A stretch of 63,092 nt of DNA from Eimeria necatrix (lineage: Eukaryota > Apicomplexa > Conoidasida > Eucoccidiorida > Eimeriidae): contig NW_013651798.1 of assembly GCF_000499385.1 (NCBI RefSeq), positions 37,501 to 100,592 of the forward strand, written 5' to 3'. Both the position numbers and the translations under genes were made by a program. The notes below the pieces were generated by a model that was not told where the DNA came from, did no database searches, and saw only the letters and a program-made list of their open reading frames with translations. Shown here one piece after another: positions 53,955-63,092 of this stretch; position 1 is the first letter of the stretch, and each line of letters begins with the position of its first letter.

Positions 53955-56900
53955 TCACTCTTTGAAGGAATGAGCCGCTGACTCGCGCCGCCGCCGCTTG
54001 AAGCTGCTGTTCCCAGGATGCATTTGAGGATCCTGCGTGCGCTTGAACGTGCCCTTGGGGCTGTCTTTGTTCCTAGTTGCTTTTCCTTTAGTTTTCCGAC
54101 CCCTTCCGCGAGTCATCAGTTCACTGGTCGCGTCACTGTTTGCAGTTGGGGCATGCGGTGTTGGCGAAACCTCATCCCCAAGTTCCTTCGCCCTCTTTTT
54201 CTTGGCCAGAGAGGCAGCTACGGCCCACGCTCGCCGTTTAGCCTTCATTACAACCGCTCTGAGAAGTTAATGCGTAAAAGTAAAAACGGAAAACACACTG
54301 CGTTACTGCGGCAGCCACAGCGTCTGGTTGCAACGATTGGATGTAGGCAAGTAGCAACGACTAGACCTGCCTTGCAACTGGCCGTATGGGCTTCCGTGAG
54401 CGGCCAGAGAGTCGATTGCTATGGGTCCAAGGGCCTCTATTTTTCTTCTGCCCCTTGACCCGCAAGTTACGGGTCAGCCTGGAGTTCAGGAATGCCGGAA
54501 TTTTGCTGTTCGGGCTTTTCTGCATTATCTGCACGATGGGACGCAAACGGGGCACGTCGTCTAAAGTAAAGAATGTCAATGCCTGCGAGCGCATAGAGAG
54601 AAGAGGTCAACTCCTATATCTTCGGCAAAGAATCGCAGTGCGCTTCACGGCATCTCGCAGACGTCCTAACAATAGTCGAAAATAAGTGGGCCTAAGCTGA
54701 AGGCTTACTGCGTGACGCGGAGCTTCAGGGTCAGAGCATTGCAGTGCATTGGGTTACTGGGTGCCACAGGCGGTTTGCCTACCTTCCCTTCCTTGCCCGC
54801 TCTGCCTGTTCGGCCAATACGGTGTATATATACCGATGTTGAGATAGGAAGATCGAAGTTGATCACGAGAGCTACGCCCTTGAAGTCTATGCCACGCGCC
54901 ACCAAATCTGTACAGATCAGGAACCATATCTGCGACCACACAGCAAGCACAATACATAAGCTGCGATACTTCATATACTCCTATCGATGCCTGTGTAGAG
55001 AAGCTTATGTGAATCGCCTGCCTTCCTCTGTCCACTGACTCCCTACGACAACATCTTCTCTTTGTCCAGTAGCTGCTACGCAATCATATAACTGACGGGC
55101 AGCAGTGAAGGCTGGCATGCATGTCAAATTTTGGGCCTAAAAGACCTGCCGATATGGCTCGTTGTTGGCAGAGACTAAGTCCACACCTTTCCAGTCCTGA
55201 AGGCGTCAACTGTCGCATCCCTCTGTTGCTTGCTCTTCGCGGCATGCAACAAGTCAACCGTCATCCCTTCAGTTATCATTTCCCTCAGAAGTTCACTTGC
55301 CCGTTCTTGTGTCTGTAACCCGAAAAAACACATTAAATAAAGATTCGAAACGGCAGGAAACTACACGGGAACGCGAGAAACTGTGGACCGCATGGTTCCC
55401 TGCATAGGAGCCAGTTCGGCGTAGATCTAGGTGAACGATCCTGCAGTATCTCAATTACAGGCAGTAAAAGCTCTCCAACGCTGTTATGTAAACACTGTAA
55501 CTCTCTAAACGAGCCACACAGTAACTTGGGGACAAAACTTGGCAGAGACCACAAGATCTTGAATGGGCGCACGAGGCGAAATAATAGCTAAACGAAATGC
55601 CCTTTTTCCTTACCTCGACAAAAATCAGGCAGGGAGGGATGAGCTTCCTTTCAACGCGAAGGTTCTTTAGGGCCCACAGCTTGCCGGCTTCGGTTGAGCA
55701 GAAGACAAGTTCTTGTTCGATCTGCGGCGCGGCAGCGCTGGCTCGACCTGCATTCGTTACCTCACAAAGGCACCGCGTGCAAAGTGCGAGCAAGCAGCAA
55801 ATAGAAATCTGCAGCGTAGGAGATTCTCAAGTGCTTAGGCGCACGACGTCATATATATTCGTTCTGTGTCCCACAGTAGACCCGAAAGCACGTCAACGCT
55901 GCCAAACTCTGCTCACCAACAGTCACGTGGACTGCACCGTAGGTTATAGACTCGGCCAGCAATACCACTGACGGCGGAAGCGTTGCGGAGAAGAGGCATA
56001 TGTGGAGGCGTTTCGTAGTCACTGTTGCGCTCTTTACCTCAGAGAGGAGTGCATCGACTTGTGGCGAAAAACTGAAAGGCAGTAACGCAACAAGTATGCT
56101 GGAGGTCCGCAGTCCATGTTACATGAAAAAACAAAAATGCGCAGTCGGAACAGCCGGAAAACCTCTAGGAGTTCTTGAATCTGTTTGAAGACTCACCCTG
56201 AGTCCAGGAGCCGATCTGCTTCATCTAGAACCAGGTGCTGGCAGTCAGATAGCGACAGCTGCGCGCATAAAGCGAGCCACTATCAATCTTTCCTAGTGTG
56301 TAGCTCTCACTACAAGCCCGCCAGGCCCGATGTGCAGGTGGCTCCAAATACATGTGAACACACTTCGACAGTCTCCTGCCTTAACGCAGTCTGTTGAGTC
56401 CCTTTCACTGCCTCTCTCAAAAGGGAGGCTTTGGCACGGCAGGATCCGACGCACTCTTTTTTCCTTCAGAAGAGTTAATAGAGAGAGGGGTGTAGCAAAA
56501 ACAGCATCCGCCGCGCCGTATCTACTCCCTGAATGAGACTGGGGGAACGCGGCTTTAAAGCCAGTGCCCTCTGCAGAAGCAGCACGAGGCAAGCACATAC
56601 GGACTAACACGTCCAGATAGCGTGTGTGTGTTTATATAAATTAGGGCTGCAAACCATATAGCCAGCACCTCCCCTTGCACCAATGTGTTAACGTGGATGC
56701 ACGTGCTTGTGAGGCATATTTCTAGAGCCGCTTCTCTCCATTTTCAACATGAAAACTCAAGGCGTGTGCGATTGCTATTGCTGCTGAAAACCGCTGACAC
56801 TAATGCACTTCCAGCCCTCTACGATTAACGCGAATGGACTTTCCTGTCAGTCTCTGAAAGGTCCTGAGACTCTGTCGAGCCAGCTCTCGGGTTGGAGACA

Positions 56901-58062
56901 AAACAACCAAACGACCGAAGGCACTGCGAGGTGCCTGAAGGACAACGACGGGCAACGTTTACGCTGCTCCTCTCGTTTAAACTACGAATGGATTAACGAT
57001 GCAAATGAATGAGTCACAAGAGCTTCGCAGTTTACCAAGCACTCAGTAGAGACACCAAGCGGAAACAGGCTAATAATCACATATGGGGGCAAGCGGCTTC
57101 GAATCGGACGAAACCAGAAAGAACAGGACAGCATTTGAGAGCGATGACTGAACGAAGAGATCTGGACGACAGCATCCAGGCACACTGCGGCACTCACCAC
57201 CACTTGCACGGCGTATGCACAGAAACCAACATTAAACTCGGAAGAGACACCATACCTTGAGACAAGTTATCAGGGGAAGCAAAAATGCGAGGGTTTTGCC
57301 GCTGCCCGTTGGGGCCGACGCTAAGAGATGGCGCCCCTGTAGCAGCAGTGGCAGTGCCTGAGACGTGAACAGACACAAATGCTGGTGCGCAAGCAAATAA
57401 TGCTGTGGCTGCCAAAGCCCGCTTCATCAATTGTTGATAATCTTCCACTGGCTCCTGCTGCATTAGCCTGAATCTGATGCCGTCCCCAGCAGGTACCCCA
57501 GCCGCGACACATCGCCAACTTAAGGCTTATGTAATGGGTGTTTAGCAAACTGTTATCATTCCACTCCAAGAAATTTATCTATACACAGCATGAACTCCGT
57601 TGCACTAGGATCTGCACCAGCAGGGTTCACCTGCATCTGAATAGGTGTTGGTTGCTTGTAGCCGAGCGCCTCCAGGCGTGACAGCAGCCAGGAAGGCATC
57701 TTCCTGGGCGCCTCCGAAGGCGCGTTATCGCCATCTGCAGCTACACTTTTACGGTCAGCCGCGTCTGCCTCAGGCGGTAATTCGTCATTGAAGGAGCTGA
57801 AGGGTGCCGGAACAACAATCAGACCCTTCACTGAGATGTTGTGCTTTGCTCGGAGGCTCTCTGCAGAACAAGAGTTAGCGGAGGTTTCAGGGGTTTGCAT
57901 TCTTCGGTTTTCTCCACCAGTGACGTTCTGTTGATGCTGCTGCTGTTGCTGCTGTTTGTCTCCTTTTTGCAGACGTTGCAGCACGGGCGAGGCAAGAGAA
58001 TCGCGGCATTTGTGCAGAGAAGCCCCTCGCGTGAGAACAGAAAAGATAGTTTCTTTCGCCAT
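53955..58062 (-). CDS. DDX52: DEAD-box RNA helicase DDX52/ROK1
   Basis: Nucleolar ATP-dependent helicase for 18S rRNA processing. About ten exons, several fixed by phase: 58062-57631 (start [27 protein letters not shown] motif QPTPIQMQ), 57357-57256 ([21 protein letters not shown], Walker A), 56934-56830 ([13 protein letters not shown], motif Ia), about 56270-56199 ([11 protein letters not shown]), about 56040-55913 ([15 protein letters not shown], motif III), about 55785-55614 ([18 protein letters not shown]), about 55445-55355 ([19 protein letters not shown]), about 54940-54780 ([20 protein letters not shown] and [16 protein letters not shown], motifs V and VI), about 54582-54490 ([13 protein letters not shown]) and a basic tail 54230-53955 ([14 protein letters not shown], nuclear signal). 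ARGIDFKGV and the LTFFT box are typical of DDX52 rather than other DEAD proteins. The exon with motif Ib (TPxR, expected 56280-56820) was not located, so one exon is missing from this model. Confidence 0.88.
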
Positions 58063-58648
58063 TTGTTCTTAAGAGCCCTTGGCTCCTGCGTTGGGCATAA
58101 GTTATAATGCGTGTCTGAAACACACGGAGTTATGATGAAGGCCATAGGCCTCCCTTGCCCCTTTAGCGCCACCTTCTGGGCGTTTTTTGGACAGAACGAA
58201 GTCATGTGAGAGTTCTACTAATACAAGAGTTAAAGATAAGTAGCGCTTTTTTGATATTAGCAATGGAAGGTACCGGGGCCCTCGCCCCACTTGGGGCCTT
58301 GGGGCCCTCTTTAGAGGCCCCCGAGAATCTTCAGTCGAAGTACTACTATTGCCAGTACTATGCAGATCATGACGAACATTACAAAATAGCGTAATAGTCT
58401 TTAAGTTTCAGCCTATCTCTGTGGACGCGGCCCCCCAAGGTGTTTCTGTGTTGCTGCCAGGTGGGTTGGTGGTTCTCTCGCGGTCTGCGACCGCTGGCAA
58501 CGGAGACAAGGGGTTTCATGAGACATCTGAGGTTCTCCCGCTTTCAGTACACTGGCGCTAGGAATAGCAGACATCACGCGAACAGGGAAAGCTGCAGTGC
58601 GACACTGCAAGCTTGGCCGCTCTGCCTTTGGCCACAAGCAGAGCCACC
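58063..58648. promoter_or_regulatory. bidirectional promoter region, DDX52 (-) and RPA2 (+)
   Basis: The 586 bases between the two divergent start codons contain no open frame of note apart from a short GGGGCCC patch at about 58275-58320. The RPA2 start is in an ideal vertebrate-type context (GCCACCATGA at 58643-58652). No defined core promoter motif was recognised. Confidence 0.45.
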
Positions 58649-60720
58649 ATGAGCTTCGCCGGGCTTAGCGGGTTCGATGGGCAGAGTGTCCCTCCATATG
58701 GACAGGGTGCTCCTGTTCAAGGGTCGTCGGAAGGCCCAGGCGATCATGGGGCCCCTGGTGAGGTTCGCGGGGTGGCCGACTTCTTTGGAGGCGGAGCAGC
58801 CCCTGGTTTTGGAGGAGGCAAGCATCACAGACCCGACTCGTAATATGTATATGCATGAGATGATCTTCAGATGCATGCATGTGTTCTTTGTATATAAGTG
58901 ATACATAGTACCTGCATTCTAAGAAAACTGCAGGAGAACCTTCATGCGCGTTTGCATGTGTGTTCTTGTAAACTGCCTCAGCATTTTTTCATGATTTGCA
59001 TGCATTGCATGCAGGGATGTCGTATTCATGGCCAGATATATGGGGCTGTAAGATGCCCCCGTGATGAATTGCTTGTACGTTTTCATAGTGGCCTCACTTC
59101 CGGGTGTTGAGGTGTACACGAAGATTGCGCGCGTATTTGGCACTGCAGAGGATTATTTTGGGGGTGGAGGCTTTCTTCATACGGGAAATTTTCTTACTCA
59201 AGCGCAGCAGCCCTCAGGACCCCAGCTATCTTTGATTCCTGTAAAGATCGGTTAGCCTCTCTCCTTCTTTTTTCCTGTACTCAGCGTACCTCCGATGCTT
59301 CCAACTAGTGGTGTTTCGCCCTTATTTCATACTTCGAGAGGCCAAAACGAATGCTGTGTGGGGTACATATGCACTTAAGGTTCCTTATGCCATCTACTCA
59401 CGCTTGCGCTGCAGCACATGTGTACAAGGCCTGGATGCAGGACCCTAGCTCACTGCAAGTGTCCTACTTTCCTTGTGGCCCGCTCCTGCACCTTGTGAAA
59501 CTTGTGGGCGTTGTAGATGTTCCCTCAAGAGGTGAGCAAGGGACCAATGTGCGGTTGCAAAGGCTGGCGGATAAGGGGCGTTGGGGGGCAGATTCGAGCC
59601 AGAGCCATCTCAACACACTGGCTGGGGCTACAGCAGCGGCGGGCCAGTCACTTCAGGCCTTCGTGTAAGGCGTCGGACGCAGCAATGGCTTGCCACTTCT
59701 CCTACGCTTGCTTTCCGTATTTGCAGAATCACTGGAGACGGCTTTGCAGAGTGCCCGGGTTCAGTTCAGCCTGGATGACTTCACTGGAAGAATTGAATGC
59801 GAATACACAGTTGGAGACGAGCTCACAGAGTTCCGTCAGAATCAAATCCTTGTATGTTTGCAAGCTCCTCCGCTTACCGTAAATTTTCATCTTGTCCTTC
59901 AGCCCCGTTTGCATCCCGCTTTTCCTCAGCCGTGTGACAAATCGTCTGAGCACTCATGGTGCGGTCCTCTTTGCATTTTTCATGTTACTTGCAGTCCAAG
60001 TTCAGGCCTCTGCTTGTGCGTTTTTTCTACTGCTTCGAACACTTTTGTGCTCTTTTTTGGTGTTGTCGCGGTGGGAATCTTTGGACATCTCTATGGGACT
60101 TTCTAGCCACACAATGGCGACGGTTTTGGGTTGTTCAGCATATGGAATAATGCAGGCTGAGAGCGTCTTGGGCTTCTTTGCAGGATGCCCTATGTTGCGG
60201 GGGCCTGGTGACCATCTTTGGCTCCATCAACTTGCTGGGAAAAAGCGAACCGTCCCTGAGAGTGCATGCAATTAGACAAACGCAGTCTGCAGGTGCGTGC
60301 ATACATTCATGGGCCCAAAGCTTGCCTTCCCCGCGCATGGGAGTGTGGCCAAGTTGTTACGTCTGCATTGATGCTTGGTCTGTTGCAGCGGATCTCATTT
60401 ACCACGAGTCTGCATGCCAAGCTGTCTATCTTCGTCTCAAATATCCTAATGAAGACTTGGATAGCTCTGGTGCTACTGCACCTGGCCAGCAGCAGGCGAT
60501 GCAGCCAGCTTTGCAGCAGCAGCGCCAACAGCAATTCGGTGTACCGCAGGTAGGCTTTTCATGTTCGTCAGCGTGGCGTTTTGCTTTGTTTTCTTACAAT
60601 GTGCCTCACGTTAAGGAGACTTTACGTTGAAGGCTTCTGGGGTTTGTGCACTTGTGTATTGGTGCACAGAGAATTCAAGGGGCGGCCCATTCTGCCCAAG
60701 CAGCTTTTCCCTTCGGATAA
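58649..60720 (+). CDS. RPA2: replication protein A 32 kDa subunit (RPA2) without winged-helix domain
   Basis: Single-strand DNA-binding subunit for replication and repair. Seven exons with matching phases: 58649-58757, 59149-59250, 59415-59531, 59727-59851, 60184-60292, 60389-60549 and 60670-60720 (TAA), 257 residues. Exon 1 is Gly/Ser/Gln-rich like other RPA2 N-termini; exon 2 has EDYFGGGGFL and LSLIPVKI (family SLxPVTIKQ); exon 3 LLHLVKLVGVVDVPSR and exon 4 VQFSLDDFTGRIECEYTV form the first OB strands; exon 5 GGLVTIFGSINLLGKSEPSL and exon 6 ADLIYHESACQAVYLRL are the last strands and the C-terminal helix used for RPA trimerisation. After that come a short Gln run and RIQGAAHSAQAAFPFG. The C-terminal winged helix of opisthokont RPA2 is therefore missing, unless further exons lie beyond 60720. 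The last exon is the least certain. Confidence 0.85.
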
Positions 60721-62330
60721 CTCTCAAGTGACTGTAATACTAAATCTGTTGGGTTTATCGTGCGTTTCCGTTTTCATTACCCTAACCTTATGCAGGGAAG
60801 CATTCGCTAGGGAACTTTGCTTAGCTGTATTTAGGACTAGCTGCAGTAGTACTAATTGTCAGCGTCTAGACGTCACCGCAGGCAGCAAATAAGGAACGAT
60901 ATATAGAGTAGGAAGCGCTGCCTAATAACAGTATAAAGTGTGGAAAACACTGTCCAAAGGCGGTACACAAGGCAATGAAGGCGTTGCTCTTGGATAGCTG
61001 CAATTTAAGCGTTTTTTCTAACGCGCACTGCGGATGAGCTTTTACACGGCTCAGCAAGACGGAACGCAAGGTTCCTACAAATTCCCTAACTGCAGGACTC
61101 AGCTGCCAGCGTCTAATCATTAAGTGCGGAAGGCAATGGCTGAATATGAGAAAGGCTTCGGCGTGGCATACGTTGTTGGTTGCTAATTGTGGGGGCTATT
61201 TGGCCCGCCAGACCACTAAGAGCTATTCCCTGGACACTTTCCTTCTCTTCGGTTTTCCGATTGCTGCTCCCAATATGCGGTTCTAGTTGGCCGGCGGCAC
61301 TTACGGCGTCTGCCGTCTTTGGGTTGTGAATATAATAAGATACTAATTGCCGCGCTTCGGTAGAGGGCAGTAGCACTTTATTTAGGCTGCTCGCATGGAG
61401 GCCGCGAACCAGCGTGTTTTGCTCGCTCAGTCTTTTCGGGGCTTATGATCCTTTAGGGAGAGGCTCGTGAATAGCCGGTTGGCAACGCCACGTTGGGACA
61501 TTATAGGGGTGCGTGCGTTGAAAAGTGCAGGGAAGCAAATATTGGAGATTAAGCTTGTGTTTTGCTTTCCGTGTGCGTTGTCTGCTAACTGGTTGGCACT
61601 GAAAGTAATAAATTGCCGAAGGGCTGCAGAATTTCTTTCCTTGAGCATGTGCCGCTTCCATTATCTAATATTTCTGGCATGGTACTATAGGGAAGCACTG
61701 CTTTTTTTATGGGGCGTTCTACGCGGTATTTAATTGTTCTGGTGGCCACCTAGAGGAAGAGCGGGCTGTGAAATCGTGATGTATTTATTACTCATAGCGA
61801 GTACAGGAGCTTTGGACAATTTCATAACCGATATAGAATTAAAATCTAGGCATTTTGACTTATTTGTTTTGCGCCCGCTTCTCCTGAATTGACTGGCACT
61901 TCTACTGAAGGGGATGGGCTGCACTGGGTTTCGTTTTGGTTCATCTACAGGTCCCCAGAACCTGCTGTGACCACGCTTATGTGGTTCATTTCTCTTAGAA
62001 ACACGTTTGGCTCTATAGTTGGCTAATTTTGAACAGTGCCAGAACCGTTAAAAGCAGGAAGTGGTGGCTCCCCGAGAGAACCAAAAAGCAGGAAAGGCAT
62101 GGCGTTACACCAGCACACGCAGAGATAGGCTGATTTTGGGACGTTTACAAGAAAGCTGGTCCTCATTACCACCAGCGCACATTACAGCGCAATGCTGGAA
62201 AAGACTCGAAAAACTGCTCAACGCATTGTAGATTCAGTACCAGAGCACAGCAGATAATACATGCTGATTGCAAATGAAAGGAACGTTATTAATTAAAGGA
62301 GCCACAAGCAAAAAACAAGATGAAGCTCTC
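60721..62330. other. region without recognised gene
   Basis: Repeat-poor. Small minus-strand frames at 61113-61376 and 61427-61661 have ordinary composition but no motif, splice chain or family I recognise. AT-rich stretches at 61740-61870 and 62280-62320. Could be 3' UTR of RPA2 plus spacer. Confidence 0.45.
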
Positions 62331-62379
62331 CTGTGCTCGCCGACCAATATGCTGTAGTCTTTTTTAACGCATGTCAGCA

Positions 62380-62900
62380 TATATCAAATACCACACTCTC
62401 CCAGTTAGCCGGACCACTACTACCAACTCACCAGCAACTCAAAGCACCTTCCTCTTGCCCTGCGCCAACCCAGTCCTCGTCCTGCACCGACCCTCCAAAT
62501 CTGAGTCCCCCTCGACCTACAACAGCAACGCATCCTGCCTGCAATCAGCCTTGCCTACTGCCTTGTCCGCACGCTTTCCTTGCTCAGTCTGCCTCTCCCT
62601 GCTGCGAAACACCCCACACGCATCCTCCACAGCCTGCCTCTTCAGTGCGCAACACGCAAAACAACGAAAATGTCGAATGCGCCAGCACGCGCTTTAACGC
62701 CACGAGAAACTCCAAAGCCCGCTTCGCGTCCTTTTGCCCCCCTCAAACACTGCATTGCCCCACCACTCCTCAAACGTGCCAAGCCCTTAAAACACACAAA
62801 CCGCTCTCTCCAACCAACCGCACCGCTACTCCCCACTGACCAGCACCGCTAACAACACTGGCTCAACAAGACGCAACGCTGAACCAAACAAAACGCCCCA
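62380..62900. other. G-poor, C/A-rich segment beside the tRNA
   Basis: About 500 bases in which the plus strand is strongly depleted of G while C and A dominate (CACA, CCTCC, AACACC words). Adjacent DNA on the left is not skewed this way. The plus-strand 168-codon frame (62333-62839) is a result of the bias (few stops) rather than a supported gene. Confidence 0.6.
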
Positions 62901-62914
62901 GCGGCCTCAAACAC

Positions 62915-62986
62915 TGTCCGAACCAGGAATTGAACCTGGGTTTACACGGCCACAACGTGTTGTCCTAACCTCTAGACGATTCGGAC
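62915..62986 (-). tRNA. tRNA-His (GTG), inverted second copy
   Basis: Reverse complement of the tRNA at 51579-51650, with a single difference in the T-loop (TTCAATT instead of TTCGATT). Acceptor stem, anticodon GTG and the absence of an intron are the same. Should fold equally well. Confidence 0.95.
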
Positions 62987-63092
62987 CAATGGTCACTCCC
63001 GTCACCACCGACGAAACGCACTCGCCGCTCCTCTGCCAAACACTGCAAATGGATCTACTCCGCGTTAACCCAGGGCTCCCAACGTTCTACAC

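Noticed and set aside
62333..62839. 168-codon Pro/Thr/Cys-rich protein
   Set aside because: Explained by the G-poor composition that removes stop codons; no conserved motif or gene context.

Overview
This window is nuclear DNA of a coccidian parasite, almost certainly an Eimeria species. Three things point there: pervasive CAG/CTG trinucleotide runs read as poly-Gln, poly-Ala, poly-Ser or poly-Leu inside real genes; many interstitial AAACCCT/AGGGTTT (telomere-like) blocks; and intron-rich genes with apicomplexan content, including an apicoplast isoprenoid enzyme, a phage-type mitochondrial RNA polymerase and an IFT protein for flagellated gametes. The species cannot be settled from the sequence.

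Layout. 1-5222: 3' two thirds of the SM-protein gene SLY1 (+), its introns filled with telomere-like repeats and T-rich or AT-rich DNA. 5223-7123: GGGGCCCC-rich spacer. 7124-11818: a very divergent alpha-tubulin (+), interrupted by a false 100-N gap. About 12930-19695: a long multi-exon membrane protein (-), unidentified. 19700-22188: CTG-rich minisatellite DNA without a secure gene. 22189-24678: CELF/Bruno-like RNA-binding protein with a WW domain (-). 26662-28845: small membrane protein (+), unidentified. 29043-29552: hypothetical (-). 30026-31484: IspF (+). 32468-37995: mitochondrial RNA polymerase (-). 38999-42723: RAP/heptatricopeptide-like organellar protein (+).

At about 42-43 kb the character changes: repeats thin out and base composition evens out. 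This looks like the switch from a repeat-rich to a repeat-poor segment known for Eimeria chromosomes. In the second part: a small hypothetical (-, 42935-43204), a kleisin-like Rad21/Rec8 candidate (+, 44572-48548), pyroglutamyl-peptidase I (-, 49525-51116), tRNA-His (+), IFT38/CLUAP1 (+), the DEAD-box helicase DDX52/ROK1 (-), RPA2 (+) and a second, inverted tRNA-His copy at the right edge.

The genes are housekeeping functions rather than an operon-like system: ER-Golgi fusion (SLY1), cytoskeleton and axoneme (tubulin, IFT38), RNA regulation (CELF), organelle biogenesis (IspF, RPOTM, RAP-like), chromosome and DNA metabolism (kleisin, RPA2) and ribosome assembly (DDX52). The most unusual signals are a family of introns starting GTCC-AAACCCT and often ending in AGGGTTT repeats next to the acceptor, and an alpha-tubulin whose K40 loop is replaced by a repeat-encoded insert of about 80 residues. 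Exon boundaries were inferred by eye from splice signals, phase and remembered family conservation; no alignment or RNA data were available.
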